Shown here: one piece after another, positions 51,156-60,174 of the stretch
Layout: each line of letters starts with the position of its first letter
How positions within the stretch are numbered: position 1 is the stretch's first letter
Assembly (NCBI GenBank): GCA_019636215.1
Contig: JAHBXZ010000012.1
Coordinates: 62,001 to 126,000, forward strand
Length of the DNA stretch: 64,000 nt
Origin: Planctomycetota bacterium
GTDB lineage: Bacteria; Planctomycetota; UBA8742; UBA2392
Direction: 5' to 3'
Made by a program: the position numbers and the translations under genes
Notes under the pieces: generated by a model
What the model was told of the DNA's origin: nothing
The model's input: only the letters and a program-made list of their open reading frames with translations
The model's database searches: none

Positions 51156-53938
51156 TGCACCGGTTGCTGCTATGCGCCATCATTGCCCTTGCGTTGTGGC
51201 CGGCCTGCCTGGCCGACGGGCAAGGGCGCATTGTGATACGGCCTTCGGTGCCCGAGCCCAAGGGCGGGCCGCAGGGACAGCCCGCCGCTTCACCGGACGC
51301 CGTTGCCCCGATTGAACCAACCGCCGAAGAAGCCGACCGCATCGCCGAGCTGATTGAGCAGCTTGGCGCGGAGCGCCTCAGCCAGCGCGACCGCGCCATG
51401 GCAGAGCTTGCGGGGTTTGAGGCCCGGGCCCTGCGCCAGGTGCGGCTGGGCAAAGATCACCAGGACGACGAAATCGCCGCCCGCTGCGCGTTGCTGGAGG
51501 AGGTCATCCAGTCGCGACAGGCCGAACTGTTTCTGGCGGCTCGACGCCTGAGCCTGCAACCCAGCGAGCTGGAGCGCCTGCTGGCCGCCGAAGACGTAAA
51601 GCCGCTGCTGGACATCCTGCGGTCGCGCGCCCAGCCGGGGCTGGTGGCACTGTGGGCGCGGGTGCTGGGCCGGCTGGCGGCCCGCACACAGGTGATTCCC
51701 ACCGCACAGTTGTGCATCAACGTGGAAGGCATTGAGGGCTACGGTATCGCCCTTGCCGAGGCCGGGCGCTCGCCGTTGCTGCAGCCGGACCAGGCCACCG
51801 GGCTGGCCGGACTGGTGGCGATGTTGCCGCCCACGCGGGCCGTGGATGTGGTGGATGCACTGACTCATTGCGCGCTGGTGGCCGGCGGGGCTGAGGGCGT
51901 GCAGGCTGCGTTGCGCGCTGCGGCTGTGCTTCGCGGCACCTACACGGCGCGCCAGGTGATGGAGTCGTTGCAGGCCGATGATGCAGCCCTGCGCAAACGC
52001 GGCAACGATGCCGTCGGTTTGCGCCAGGCCGTCGCCGTCTGCCTGGCACCGGGCTGCACGGAGGCCGAGCTTGCATCGGCCGGGCTTCCGGCGCTGGCCG
52101 CGATGAACCCGCTGGTGCTGTCTGAGTACCTTGCCCTGCTGCGACGCAGTGGCCTGCTTTCACGCCTGTCAAACGTGCTGGTGCAGCTGGTGACCGCCGG
52201 TGCCTCGGCCCGGGCACTGAGCACCGCAGGTGCGGCCTGGGCAGACGCCTCGAGTATCGAGACTGTCAAAGAGGGTTTTGCGGCGCTTCCCGGCGCGGCG
52301 CAGCTTGGGGCACTGGATGCGTTGTGGCTGAACCCGCGCGAGCCGCGGGTGCTGCAGCCCTTCCTGCTGGGGCTGCTTGGGCACAGTGACTCTTCCTTGC
52401 GAAGCGCGGCGGCACGGCTGCTGCGCCAGTACCGGGCCAAGTCTACGGTGGCGGCACTTGCCAAGGCCGCGGTAGGGGGCGACGTCATTTCGCCGATTGC
52501 GCTGGAATCGCTGGTCGCCATGGCCGACCTGCTGCGCGACCAGCCGACAGAGCTGGAAGGTCTGGTGAAACTGTTGCCCGGGTCTGACCTGGCGCTGCGC
52601 GGCCCGCTGGTGGATGTGCTGGTGGCTTCAGCAAGCCCGCCGGCCCACAAGGCCCTGCTGGAGGAATGGCGCAAGCTGCTGCCGCGCAACGAGCTCATGT
52701 CAGCCTGTGAGGTGCTGGCTGCGGATACTTCCACGCCAGCCGGGGCCTATGCGGCTTCGGTGATGTCCGGCGTCGAGACAAGGTTCCAGAAAGTCCAGAT
52801 GGGCGCACGACTTGACCAGGGCGACTTTGTGCTGGTGCGCGCCCTGATGTCGGCCAGTGCCACAGATGGATTTGCGCTGCTGCGCGCCCTTGCGGCCGAC
52901 CAGCGCAGTACATCGCGCGGCATTGCCGCGGGTGCCTTGGCCTTTGCCGGCAAGGACGGCGATGAGATTCACGACTGGATCCGCCGACTGGCGGGCGAGA
53001 CCCCTGACCAGGACGTAGGCTCGCTGGAGTACGCTGTTGCCATGAGCGCCCAGCCCGCCGCTGAGGAGTTCCGGCGTCGTGCTCTGCAACAGGGTGCGGC
53101 CTCGCCGCACATCCAGTGTGTGGTTTTGGCCGTGGAGGCGGGCCGGTCAGGCAGCATCACCCGCGAGGAGTTGCTGCGTGTGCTGTTCGACACCCCGGCC
53201 AATGCCAGGAATGCGCTCGACTATGCTTCCGGCCTGTTGCGCGGGCCAATCCCCGAAGAAGCCATGCGCACCATCACGACCACCATGCTGTTTTCGGAGG
53301 AGTTTCAGCCGCTGGGTGACCCCGACAGCGCGCTGCTGTTGGCGGAATCGGGCGTAGACGTGCTGCAATTGCTGTTCGGTGACGACGCCGAGGCCACGCC
53401 ACGCGACGCACAACGGTTGCTGATGACCGCCCTGCTGGGCGAACCTGCGCGGGCCGCGACCATGCTGGACAAGGTGACGGAGGCCGAGGACGGATCCAAC
53501 TTCCAGGCGCTGCTTTTCGCCCGGGCATGGCTGGGCAAGGCCGAGTCGCGCGACCGCGGCCGCCTTCTGCGGCTGGGTATGGACCACCCCACCTTGCGCA
53601 TGTTCGCGCTGCGCAAGGGTGCTGATGCCGGCAACGCCCATGACCTGCGCGGGTTGATGGATCGGTTCAGCTCGCTGGGCGGGCAGTTTTCTGAAGCCGC
53701 CACGGCCGGCATTGAACTGCGCGTCGACCGCTGGCGCGGGATCATGGTCGATCTTGACGGCGCGGCCGGGCCGGCTTTCGGCCTCGAAGCAACTCAACGC
53801 AACCTTGCCGTGGCGCGCCTGCAGCGCCTGTTTGCGCCGACCATGCCTGTCGACTGGGATACATGGTGGAGTGCCCGCCGTGCGTTGGTCGAGCGCGACA
53901 ATCAAACCGGCCGTTATCACTTTGTGGAGCTGCCATGA
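51155..53938 (+). CDS. Large secreted HEAT-repeat-like protein
   Basis: 927-aa exported protein of unknown function. GGAGG at 51146-51150 supports ATG 51155 (GTG 51152 is also possible). The signal peptide is LLLCAIIALALWPACLADG. After a Pro-rich linker the protein consists almost wholly of short amphipathic helix pairs rich in Ala and Leu, such as LGALDALWLNPREPRVLQPFL, shown here only as an example of HEAT-type spacing. No enzymatic motif, membrane segment or lipobox is evident after the signal peptide, so it is likely periplasmic. Its stop overlaps the next gene as ATGA. The pair is probably one functional unit, but nothing in the sequence identifies the partner they bind. Confidence 0.78.
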   Translation: MHRLLLCAIIALALWPACLADGQGRIVIRPSVPEPKGGPQGQPAASPDAVAPIEPTAEEADRIAELIEQLGAERLSQRDRAMAELAGFEARALRQVRLGKDHQDDEIAARCALLEEVIQSRQAELFLAARRLSLQPSELERLLAAEDVKPLLDILRSRAQPGLVALWARVLGRLAARTQVIPTAQLCINVEGIEGYGIALAEAGRSPLLQPDQATGLAGLVAMLPPTRAVDVVDALTHCALVAGGAEGVQAALRAAAVLRGTYTARQVMESLQADDAALRKRGNDAVGLRQAVAVCLAPGCTEAELASAGLPALAAMNPLVLSEYLALLRRSGLLSRLSNVLVQLVTAGASARALSTAGAAWADASSIETVKEGFAALPGAAQLGALDALWLNPREPRVLQPFLLGLLGHSDSSLRSAAARLLRQYRAKSTVAALAKAAVGGDVISPIALESLVAMADLLRDQPTELEGLVKLLPGSDLALRGPLVDVLVASASPPAHKALLEEWRKLLPRNELMSACEVLAADTSTPAGAYAASVMSGVETRFQKVQMGARLDQGDFVLVRALMSASATDGFALLRALAADQRSTSRGIAAGALAFAGKDGDEIHDWIRRLAGETPDQDVGSLEYAVAMSAQPAAEEFRRRALQQGAASPHIQCVVLAVEAGRSGSITREELLRVLFDTPANARNALDYASGLLRGPIPEEAMRTITTTMLFSEEFQPLGDPDSALLLAESGVDVLQLLFGDDAEATPRDAQRLLMTALLGEPARAATMLDKVTEAEDGSNFQALLFARAWLGKAESRDRGRLLRLGMDHPTLRMFALRKGADAGNAHDLRGLMDRFSSLGGQFSEAATAGIELRVDRWRGIMVDLDGAAGPAFGLEATQRNLAVARLQRLFAPTMPVDWDTWWSARRALVERDNQTGRYHFVELP

Positions 53939-56853
53939 GACATCGCCCATTGCCGTTGGTTGCACTGGCAGGGCTGGCCGTGGCAACACTGCTGGTTGCC
54001 CGCGCTCCGGTCGCGGCGCAGGACGACGCGCAGCCTTCGGCAACTTTGGCCTTCGAACTCGCCCAGTTGGCAGAGACCTGGGTGCACGGCGACGACCGCC
54101 AGGCCGCGGCACGCCTGGAAACGTTTGCGCAGGACAATCGCCTGCGCGGGGAACTTCCGCGCTGGCTTGCCGCCCTGCGCGCGGGATTGGCCCTGCACAA
54201 CGGCGACACCAAAGCCGCCATGGCGGCGTTGCAACCAGAGCTTGATGCCGCCGACAACCCGCGCCCGTACCTGCGCGCGGCGCGCATGATGACAGGCCTG
54301 GGCTATGGCAAGGAAGCGCTGGCAGTAGTGCGGCAAGGCCGCGCGCGCGACCCTAAATCGCCGGCACTGGCACGCTTTGAAGCCGGGCTGCTGTGGCTGG
54401 AGGGCGACTTTGAGGCCGCCGTCAGCGCCTACGCAGGAATCATTGCCGCCGATGCCCGTGAGGCCTACCCCTATGTGCCGCCCGAGTTCGGCGATTGGGC
54501 CAACGTGCGCCCCTGGGGCGGCCCGGACAAACCGCCGCCGGAAGTCGACAAGCGCCGCGTGATCCGCGACGAGTGGGACGACTGGGATTCTCCCAAGGCC
54601 GCGACCGATTGGGGTCGCGAGCCATTTGCAGACCTGTTTGAGCCCGCCACCTGGTTCAGCACAGACCTGCCAGGGCTGGAACGCTGCATTGCCGAAATCG
54701 CCACCAACCCGACCGAACTTGCCCGCCAGCGCGCCGCGCTGACAGCCAGGTTGCAGGCTGCTCGCGAATCCCAGGCTGCGCTGGAGGCCTATCGAGGTGA
54801 TGACGCCGGCCTGCGCCAGAACCTGGCCGCCAAGGCCCGGCGCGAGCGCGCCCTGGCGGTGATTGCCGCCCGCGCCGGCATACAGGCGGACCTCGCCGCC
54901 ACCCGGGTCGCCGACGCCGAGGTCCTGGTGAACATGGCGCAGGAAGTCGCGCCTGACGACATCGCCCTGCTGGACCTTCAGGCCCAGGTGATGGCGCGCC
55001 AGGGCAAGGCCGAGCAGGCCCGCACCGGCCCGCTGGCGCGGCTGGCCAGCCACGGGCTGGTGCTGTACCCCGGGCTGCTGTACGCGCGGGGGCCCCAGCA
55101 GCAGGCCGTACACCGGGCGTTGGAGCCGGCCCTGACGCTGTACAAAACCAATGCCCAGGCGGGCGAACAGCAGTTTGAGGCGATTCGAACAGCCTTCGGG
55201 CCGGAACACCTCAAGCGCAACGTTGCGCCGGATCTGCTAGGTGTCTGGCTGTACCAGCGCGGCGAAAAGGCCCTGGCCATGCGCTATCTGGCCGATGCCG
55301 GGCGCATGTCGGGATTTGAAAGCGGCAAGTCACTGGCACCGGACGGTGTGGTGCTGGAGTACGCGCTGCTGGCCCTGCGTGCACCGGTGGGGGCTGCACC
55401 CGAGCGCAAGGCCGAGGGCGATGACCCCGAAGGCAAAGCCGAGCCCGAACCTGAGCCGGAACCCGGCGAGGCCAAACCGGGCAACGCGCCTGACAGTTCC
55501 GACCCCTTGCCGCTGCGGGTGCTTCCGCGCGCTGGCCTGTTGCTGGGCTCAATTCCCGACGCCCGGTCGGTGGTCTGGCGTGTTGCAGCCGTGGACTTCT
55601 GGGGCGGCAACTGGGGCACACAGAACCACCTGCGGGCCGCACAATCGCTGCCCGATGGCGACAAGCAGCTGCGTGAATTGCTGTATGGATATCACGTGCG
55701 CCTGGCCACAGAGCTGACCGAGGCGCAGTTGGATGCAGCCCTGGCCGAAGATCACTCGGCCAGCAAGGCCCTGGCCGAAGCCATGAAGTCCTTTGCCGAT
55801 GGCCTGCAGCAGGCCAAGGGCGGCGGCAACTGGCGCATTACACAGACATTGCGAGAGCGCGCAGGGTTCCTGCTGGGCATGGTGGAATCACGTGCCTTGC
55901 TGGTGCGCGCGCGGCTGCGCCACAACCCGCCCAAGAACATGGCCGAGCTCGCCGTGTGGCTCAAGGCCCGCCAGTCCCTGATTGACCTGCGGGCCCAGCT
56001 CAAGGCCAGCGGCAACGAGATCACGGACAAACTGGCCCAGGAACGCGCCGCCGCCAAGGTCCCTGAAGTGGTTCATTCCGGCCTGCTGCTGGATTGCGCG
56101 AAGCTGCTGGCACGCAACGGCGACTGGGCCGGGGCTGCACAGCTGCTCTGGCTCAACCGCGACGTGCCGATGGGCATTGACAGCCGCGGGCGCCGGCTGT
56201 TCCTGGCCGCGCTGTTCGCGCGCAAGGCCGGCGACCTGCTGACCGAGGCGCGTTGCCGGATGGCGGCATTGGAAGAAGATGACCCCAACCGCAGCAGCAT
56301 GGACGTGTCGCTGCTGCTGATGGAGTTCGCCCAGATCCGCGGCGAGATCGAGGAGTTCGGCACCCGCACGGACCTGGAGGCATATGTAGAAAACAGCATC
56401 ATCCCCTGGGCAGACTCACGGGCGATTAGTTCGGTGTTCCAGACGGCGCCAGAACTTCGTGCCAGCCGCGCCACGCTGCTGATGCGCAACAGCCTGCGAG
56501 CGGGCATGGACGGCATTTTCCGCAACGCGCTGGCCGAGGGCAGCATCTCCACCATCGACCGCAACTGGATCAAGATGATCTCGCCGCGCGAAAGTCACCT
56601 CAAGTGCATGCGCTTTGCACTTTGGGTGCTTGCCTGCGACCTGCCGGCAAATCGCGGGCGGGGCTTCAACAGCGGGTTGAACTCAGCCACCGACACCATC
56701 CATGGCTGGGGCATGCTGCTGCAACTGCATGAGAGCCGCGCTGTCTACGACCCGACCACCAAGCCCAAGGCCGAACGCCTGAAGGCGATCATCGCCCGCT
56801 GCAGCACGCCGTCGGAAGATGTTGAAGAAGATGACGAAGACTGGTGGGATTGA
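53935..56853 (+). CDS. Large secreted TPR-like protein
   Basis: 972-aa exported protein of unknown function. ATG 53935 overlaps the preceding stop codon and begins a signal peptide (LVALAGLAVATLLVARAPVAAQ). The N-terminal third has TPR-like helix pairs (for example AAMAALQPELDAADNPRPYL). An acidic, Pro/Glu-rich linker (AEPEPEPEPGEAKPG, about residues 500-520) precedes a Trp-containing segment (VDFWGGNWGTQNHL) and a long helical C-terminal half. It ends in an acidic tail (SEDVEEDDEDWWD). No catalytic motif was recognised. It is the last gene of the overlapping run from the beta-helix protein onward and converges with the DUF1579-like gene 15 bp downstream. Confidence 0.78.
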   Translation: MRHRPLPLVALAGLAVATLLVARAPVAAQDDAQPSATLAFELAQLAETWVHGDDRQAAARLETFAQDNRLRGELPRWLAALRAGLALHNGDTKAAMAALQPELDAADNPRPYLRAARMMTGLGYGKEALAVVRQGRARDPKSPALARFEAGLLWLEGDFEAAVSAYAGIIAADAREAYPYVPPEFGDWANVRPWGGPDKPPPEVDKRRVIRDEWDDWDSPKAATDWGREPFADLFEPATWFSTDLPGLERCIAEIATNPTELARQRAALTARLQAARESQAALEAYRGDDAGLRQNLAAKARRERALAVIAARAGIQADLAATRVADAEVLVNMAQEVAPDDIALLDLQAQVMARQGKAEQARTGPLARLASHGLVLYPGLLYARGPQQQAVHRALEPALTLYKTNAQAGEQQFEAIRTAFGPEHLKRNVAPDLLGVWLYQRGEKALAMRYLADAGRMSGFESGKSLAPDGVVLEYALLALRAPVGAAPERKAEGDDPEGKAEPEPEPEPGEAKPGNAPDSSDPLPLRVLPRAGLLLGSIPDARSVVWRVAAVDFWGGNWGTQNHLRAAQSLPDGDKQLRELLYGYHVRLATELTEAQLDAALAEDHSASKALAEAMKSFADGLQQAKGGGNWRITQTLRERAGFLLGMVESRALLVRARLRHNPPKNMAELAVWLKARQSLIDLRAQLKASGNEITDKLAQERAAAKVPEVVHSGLLLDCAKLLARNGDWAGAAQLLWLNRDVPMGIDSRGRRLFLAALFARKAGDLLTEARCRMAALEEDDPNRSSMDVSLLLMEFAQIRGEIEEFGTRTDLEAYVENSIIPWADSRAISSVFQTAPELRASRATLLMRNSLRAGMDGIFRNALAEGSISTIDRNWIKMISPRESHLKCMRFALWVLACDLPANRGRGFNSGLNSATDTIHGWGMLLQLHESRAVYDPTTKPKAERLKAIIARCSTPSEDVEEDDEDWWD

Positions 56854-56868
56854 GTCTGCCCCGCAAGG

Positions 56869-57381
56869 TTACCTGCGCTTGCCGGCTGCGGACTTCTTTG
56901 CGCGCTTGGCGGGTTTTGCCTTTGCCTTGCTGCCCGCCGCGCCCTTGGCCCGCTGCATGCGATAGTTGGAAAACCCAATTGGCTCGGCACCGGGCGTAGG
57001 CGAACGCCAATAGCTGGTCAGCATCAGGCTGTCGCCTTCCTGGATCAGCGAAACAACCACATGGTTGCCGGTCACGCTTCGGCCTTCCACGGCCAGGGCA
57101 CCCGGGTCTTCGGGGGTCACGGGCATCACCATCGATCCGTGCAGGGTCGAGGCCACACACAGGCGCAGCCAGCCGTCGGGATCCACGGTCAAGAATGACT
57201 CCACGCCCTGCAGCAGCGCACCGGTATTGGGGTGCCGTGACTGCACTGAAAACGCCAGAAACGCGCCATCAAGGGCGGGTTGAATGTCCAGTGTGACCGT
57301 GGCAGGGACGTTCTTCAGTGTCTCGCCAGCGCCGACCCAGCGGCCCACCCAACCTTCATAGGCCTTGAATTCGGGCCTCAT
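56869..57381 (-). CDS. DUF1579-like beta-barrel protein with basic tail
   Basis: 170-aa cytoplasmic protein. The first 140 residues form an antiparallel beta-barrel pattern like DUF1579/lipocalin-type domains: FKAYEGWVGRWVGAGET, then alternating strands including LDGAFLAFSVQSRHPNTG and SLMLTSYWRSP. The C-terminal 30 residues are very rich in Lys and Ala (about residues 140-170), resembling nucleic-acid-binding tails. Ligand and role are unknown. It converges with the secreted TPR-like gene and is divergent from the DUF4139 cluster, whose first gene starts 147 bp away. Confidence 0.72.
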   Translation of the reverse strand: MRPEFKAYEGWVGRWVGAGETLKNVPATVTLDIQPALDGAFLAFSVQSRHPNTGALLQGVESFLTVDPDGWLRLCVASTLHGSMVMPVTPEDPGALAVEGRSVTGNHVVVSLIQEGDSLMLTSYWRSPTPGAEPIGFSNYRMQRAKGAAGSKAKAKPAKRAKKSAAGKRR

Positions 57382-57527
57382 GGCAGCGTCCTTTCATGTC
57401 GTGATGTTTGTCTAAGTCAATTCAAGCCCTGAGTCCAGCATGTTCCGCAGCAGCCGGGATTAATCCGGAACCGGATGCCGTCCTGTTGCGTCGGAAGTGG
57501 GTCGGAAACCTCAAAAGGGGCCAGGAT

Positions 57528-58811
57528 ATGAACAGGTACACTTTCGGAATTGCCGCACTGCTGATGCTGACCGCGCTCTCGCCGGCCCTGATGGCCAAAG
57601 AAGAGCTGGTGACACTGCCCAAGCGCGACAAGGTGCAGTTGACCATCTACAACAGTGTAGACCTGACCTTGGTGCGCGAAACGCGCAGCCTGACGTTCAA
57701 GAAGGGTAACAACCGCCTGCAGTTCTCCTGGGCCGGTACCCTGATTGACCCCACCAGTGTCGAGTTCAAGGCCGTGACCGGCGCCGACAAGCTGGATGTG
57801 CTGGACACCAGCTATCCGGCCGAAAGCAACCAGATGCTGATCTGGACAATCGCCGCCGAGGCCGACCTCAGCGCAAACGTTGAAATCAGCTACTTCACCA
57901 GCGGCATCAGCTGGGCCGCCGAATACCACGGCATGCTGGCCGCCGATGACTCCAGCATGACCCTGACGGCCTACGTCACGGTGATGAACAACAGCGGCGA
58001 AGAGTACGAAGACGCCCAGGTTCGCCTGGTGATCGGCAGCATTAACCTGGTAGAGACAATCGCCGGCCTTGCCGGCGGCCAGCGCACCGCGCGCATGGAA
58101 GAGGCCTACGGCGAGATGCGCAAGGCCGGCAGGGCTGCGGATTCCAGCCGCAAGGAGATCGTCAAGGAAGGTTTGAGCGAGTACTACATCTACACCGTTG
58201 GCGGCACCGAGACGATTCCCAACGGCTGGGCCAAGCGCCTGCAGAGCTTCGAACAGGCCGGTGTACCCGTGCGCAGCGTCTACACCTGGGACCCCGCCAA
58301 GTACGGCGCGCAACTGGCCCGCATTCTGACCTTCAAGAACGACGAAGCCCACAAACTGGGCAAGGAACCGCTGCCCAGCGGCATCGTGCGCTTCTATCGC
58401 AACGCCGGGGCCGGTCGCCTGGGTTACGTGGGGGCGATCTCCACGAACTACATCGCCAAGAACGACGAGATCAAGGTCAACGCAGGTGCCGACCCTGAAG
58501 TAACCATGAAAGTCACCCGCACCCAGTTGAAGAAGGAAAACCTCAGCTTTGCGTTCAACGGCCGCCAGCAGTACCTGCAGGGCTGGGACACCTACGAGAC
58601 CTTTAAGCTGGAACTGCGCAACTTCCGCGACCGCGCCGTGGACTTTGAGATCAACCTGGTGTTCGGTGGCGACTTTGACTTTGAATCAGAACTGGCCAGC
58701 AACAAGGTCGACTTCCGCACCCAGCGCTTTGCCCTGAAGCTGGACAAGTCCGGGAAACAGGAAGTCGTCTACAAGGTTCGCACCCGCTTCGGCACCAACG
58801 CCAAGAAATGA
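57528..58811 (+). CDS. DUF4139-family secreted protein, paralogue 1
   Basis: 427-aa exported protein with a signal peptide (FGIAALLMLTALSPALMA) and a mature start KEELVTLPKRDKVQLTIYNS. It matches the DUF4139 type: an N-terminal beta domain (SLTFKKGNNRLQFSWAGTLI), a central sandwich (YFTSGISWAAEYHGMLA), and a C-terminal domain with RVRFY-like strands (GIVRFYRNAGAGRLGYVG, ELRNFRDRAVDFEINL). Function of the family is unknown; the all-beta build suggests surface or periplasmic assembly. ATG 57528 is used; the frame is open upstream but the signal peptide starts here. It is the first of four tandem paralogues, 147 bp before the second. Confidence 0.85.
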   Translation: MNRYTFGIAALLMLTALSPALMAKEELVTLPKRDKVQLTIYNSVDLTLVRETRSLTFKKGNNRLQFSWAGTLIDPTSVEFKAVTGADKLDVLDTSYPAESNQMLIWTIAAEADLSANVEISYFTSGISWAAEYHGMLAADDSSMTLTAYVTVMNNSGEEYEDAQVRLVIGSINLVETIAGLAGGQRTARMEEAYGEMRKAGRAADSSRKEIVKEGLSEYYIYTVGGTETIPNGWAKRLQSFEQAGVPVRSVYTWDPAKYGAQLARILTFKNDEAHKLGKEPLPSGIVRFYRNAGAGRLGYVGAISTNYIAKNDEIKVNAGADPEVTMKVTRTQLKKENLSFAFNGRQQYLQGWDTYETFKLELRNFRDRAVDFEINLVFGGDFDFESELASNKVDFRTQRFALKLDKSGKQEVVYKVRTRFGTNAKK

Positions 58812-58958
58812 CGATGTGCGAAGTTCCGGGTCCTGAGTGCGAAGTGAAGGCACACAGGCCCTGGACACGAAGCGTGAACAGGCACCGAACTTCAACGCAG
58901 CCCGGACCAGACAACCCAAAACGCTGAACTCAGAACTCGCCATCAAGGAACCCAAGCC

Positions 58959-60074
58959 ATGAACAAGCGCCTTATGCTCTCTCTCGCCTTTGCCGCCGGT
59001 ATCGGATCGATGATCGGCTTCTTCAACCCGGTGCCCGCCCAGGCGCGCATCAAACTGGCCACCCTGCCCGACCGCGAGGCCGTGGTGGTGCGGTTTGACA
59101 ACCCCAACGTCGTGATGGTTGAAGAAGAACGCACCATCAGCCTGCAGAAGGGCGTGAACAACGTCGACTTCTCGTGGGCCGGCACGCAGATCGACAAGGG
59201 CAGCATTGTGTTCCGCCCGGCCGACGCCGCAGCCAAGGTGGAGATCCTTTCCACCAGCTATCCGCCGGGGGAAGCTGCACTGACCTGGCAGATCAGCGCC
59301 GCCGAGGCCATGAGCGTGAAGTTCCGCCTGAGCTACCTGATGGCGAACATCCAGCGCGAGACGGACTACCGCATGCTGGTCAGCAAGGACGAACAGACCT
59401 GCAGCTTCAAGCACTACTTCAAGATCCGCAACTGGTCCGGCGGGCGCTTTGCCACGGCGGACTTTGTCACCCGCGACGGCAAGAAGTTTGAAAAGGGCCT
59501 GGAGAACGGCGAGGCCAAGCGCGTGCTGGTCAACACCTGGGACAAGGTGAAGCTGACCAAGGAGTACGTGTACGACATCACCCGCAACGGCGAAGGCAAG
59601 GTGATGACCGACTACGTGCTGAAAAATGCCAAAGAAATCGGGCTGGGCGCGATCCCGCTGGAGTACGGCAAGGTGCGCATCTACCAGGACGACGGCAACG
59701 GCACTACCGCCTTCACCGGCGAAGACTGGGGCCGCTTTACGCCGATTGGCGACGACATGCGCCTGAACATCGGCATCGCCCAGGACATCAAGATTGAAAT
59801 GAAGAAGATGGTCAACGATGTCCAGAACCGCCGCGGCAATGTCTATGACACCGACGAAGTCGACGAGTACGAGATCAAGAACTTCAAGGACACCGACGCC
59901 GTCGTCACCCTGGTGCTGCGCGTGGATGGCGAATGGGAAATGAAGGCCGACACCAGCGGCCACGAAAGCTTCGAGCGCATTGATAACGAAACGATCAAGT
60001 TCAAGGTCAAGGCGCCCGCCAAGGGCACGCCGGTCAAGCTGAAGTTCCACTACCAGAAGAAGAACGTGTGGTAG
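58959..60074 (+). CDS. DUF4139-like secreted protein, paralogue 2 (divergent)
   Basis: 371-aa exported protein; signal peptide LMLSLAFAAGIGSMIGFF ending at AQA. It keeps the family order (LATLPDREAVVVRFDNPNVV; VNNVDFSWAGTQIDKGSIVF; EYGKVRIYQDDGNGTTAFTG; DEYEIKNFKDTDAVVTLVLR), but it is shorter and much more divergent than the other three. The central YFTSGISW segment is replaced by LSYLMANIQRETDYRMLVS. AAGGAA upstream of ATG 58959 is a fair ribosome-binding site. Position and shared architecture suggest an early duplication followed by specialisation. Function unknown. Confidence 0.83.
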   Translation: MNKRLMLSLAFAAGIGSMIGFFNPVPAQARIKLATLPDREAVVVRFDNPNVVMVEEERTISLQKGVNNVDFSWAGTQIDKGSIVFRPADAAAKVEILSTSYPPGEAALTWQISAAEAMSVKFRLSYLMANIQRETDYRMLVSKDEQTCSFKHYFKIRNWSGGRFATADFVTRDGKKFEKGLENGEAKRVLVNTWDKVKLTKEYVYDITRNGEGKVMTDYVLKNAKEIGLGAIPLEYGKVRIYQDDGNGTTAFTGEDWGRFTPIGDDMRLNIGIAQDIKIEMKKMVNDVQNRRGNVYDTDEVDEYEIKNFKDTDAVVTLVLRVDGEWEMKADTSGHESFERIDNETIKFKVKAPAKGTPVKLKFHYQKKNVW

Positions 60075-60094
60075 CTGAACGAGTCGGCAGTCTT

Positions 60095-60154
60095 CAGTCG
60101 GAAGTCAGAAGCAAGTGCCTGCCGACTCTGCTGCCGACTGCTGACTTCCGACTG
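60095..60154. repeat. Intergenic inverted repeat
   Basis: A perfect 14-bp inverted repeat (CAGTCGGAAGTCAG at 60095-60108 and its complement at 60141-60154) lies between DUF4139 paralogues 2 and 3. The loop and flank repeat the theme CTGCCGAC/GTCGGCAG (60083-60090 and 60119-60126). There is no T-run; a regulatory or recombination-derived repeat is equally possible. Confidence 0.55.
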
Positions 60155-60174
60155 CTGACTACGGGAACCCGTCC

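Noticed and set aside
58812-58958. Possible small gene or RNA between DUF4139 paralogues 1 and 2
   Set aside because: Only short degenerate words are repeated (such as GTGCGAAGT); no frame, hairpin or promoter that I can support.
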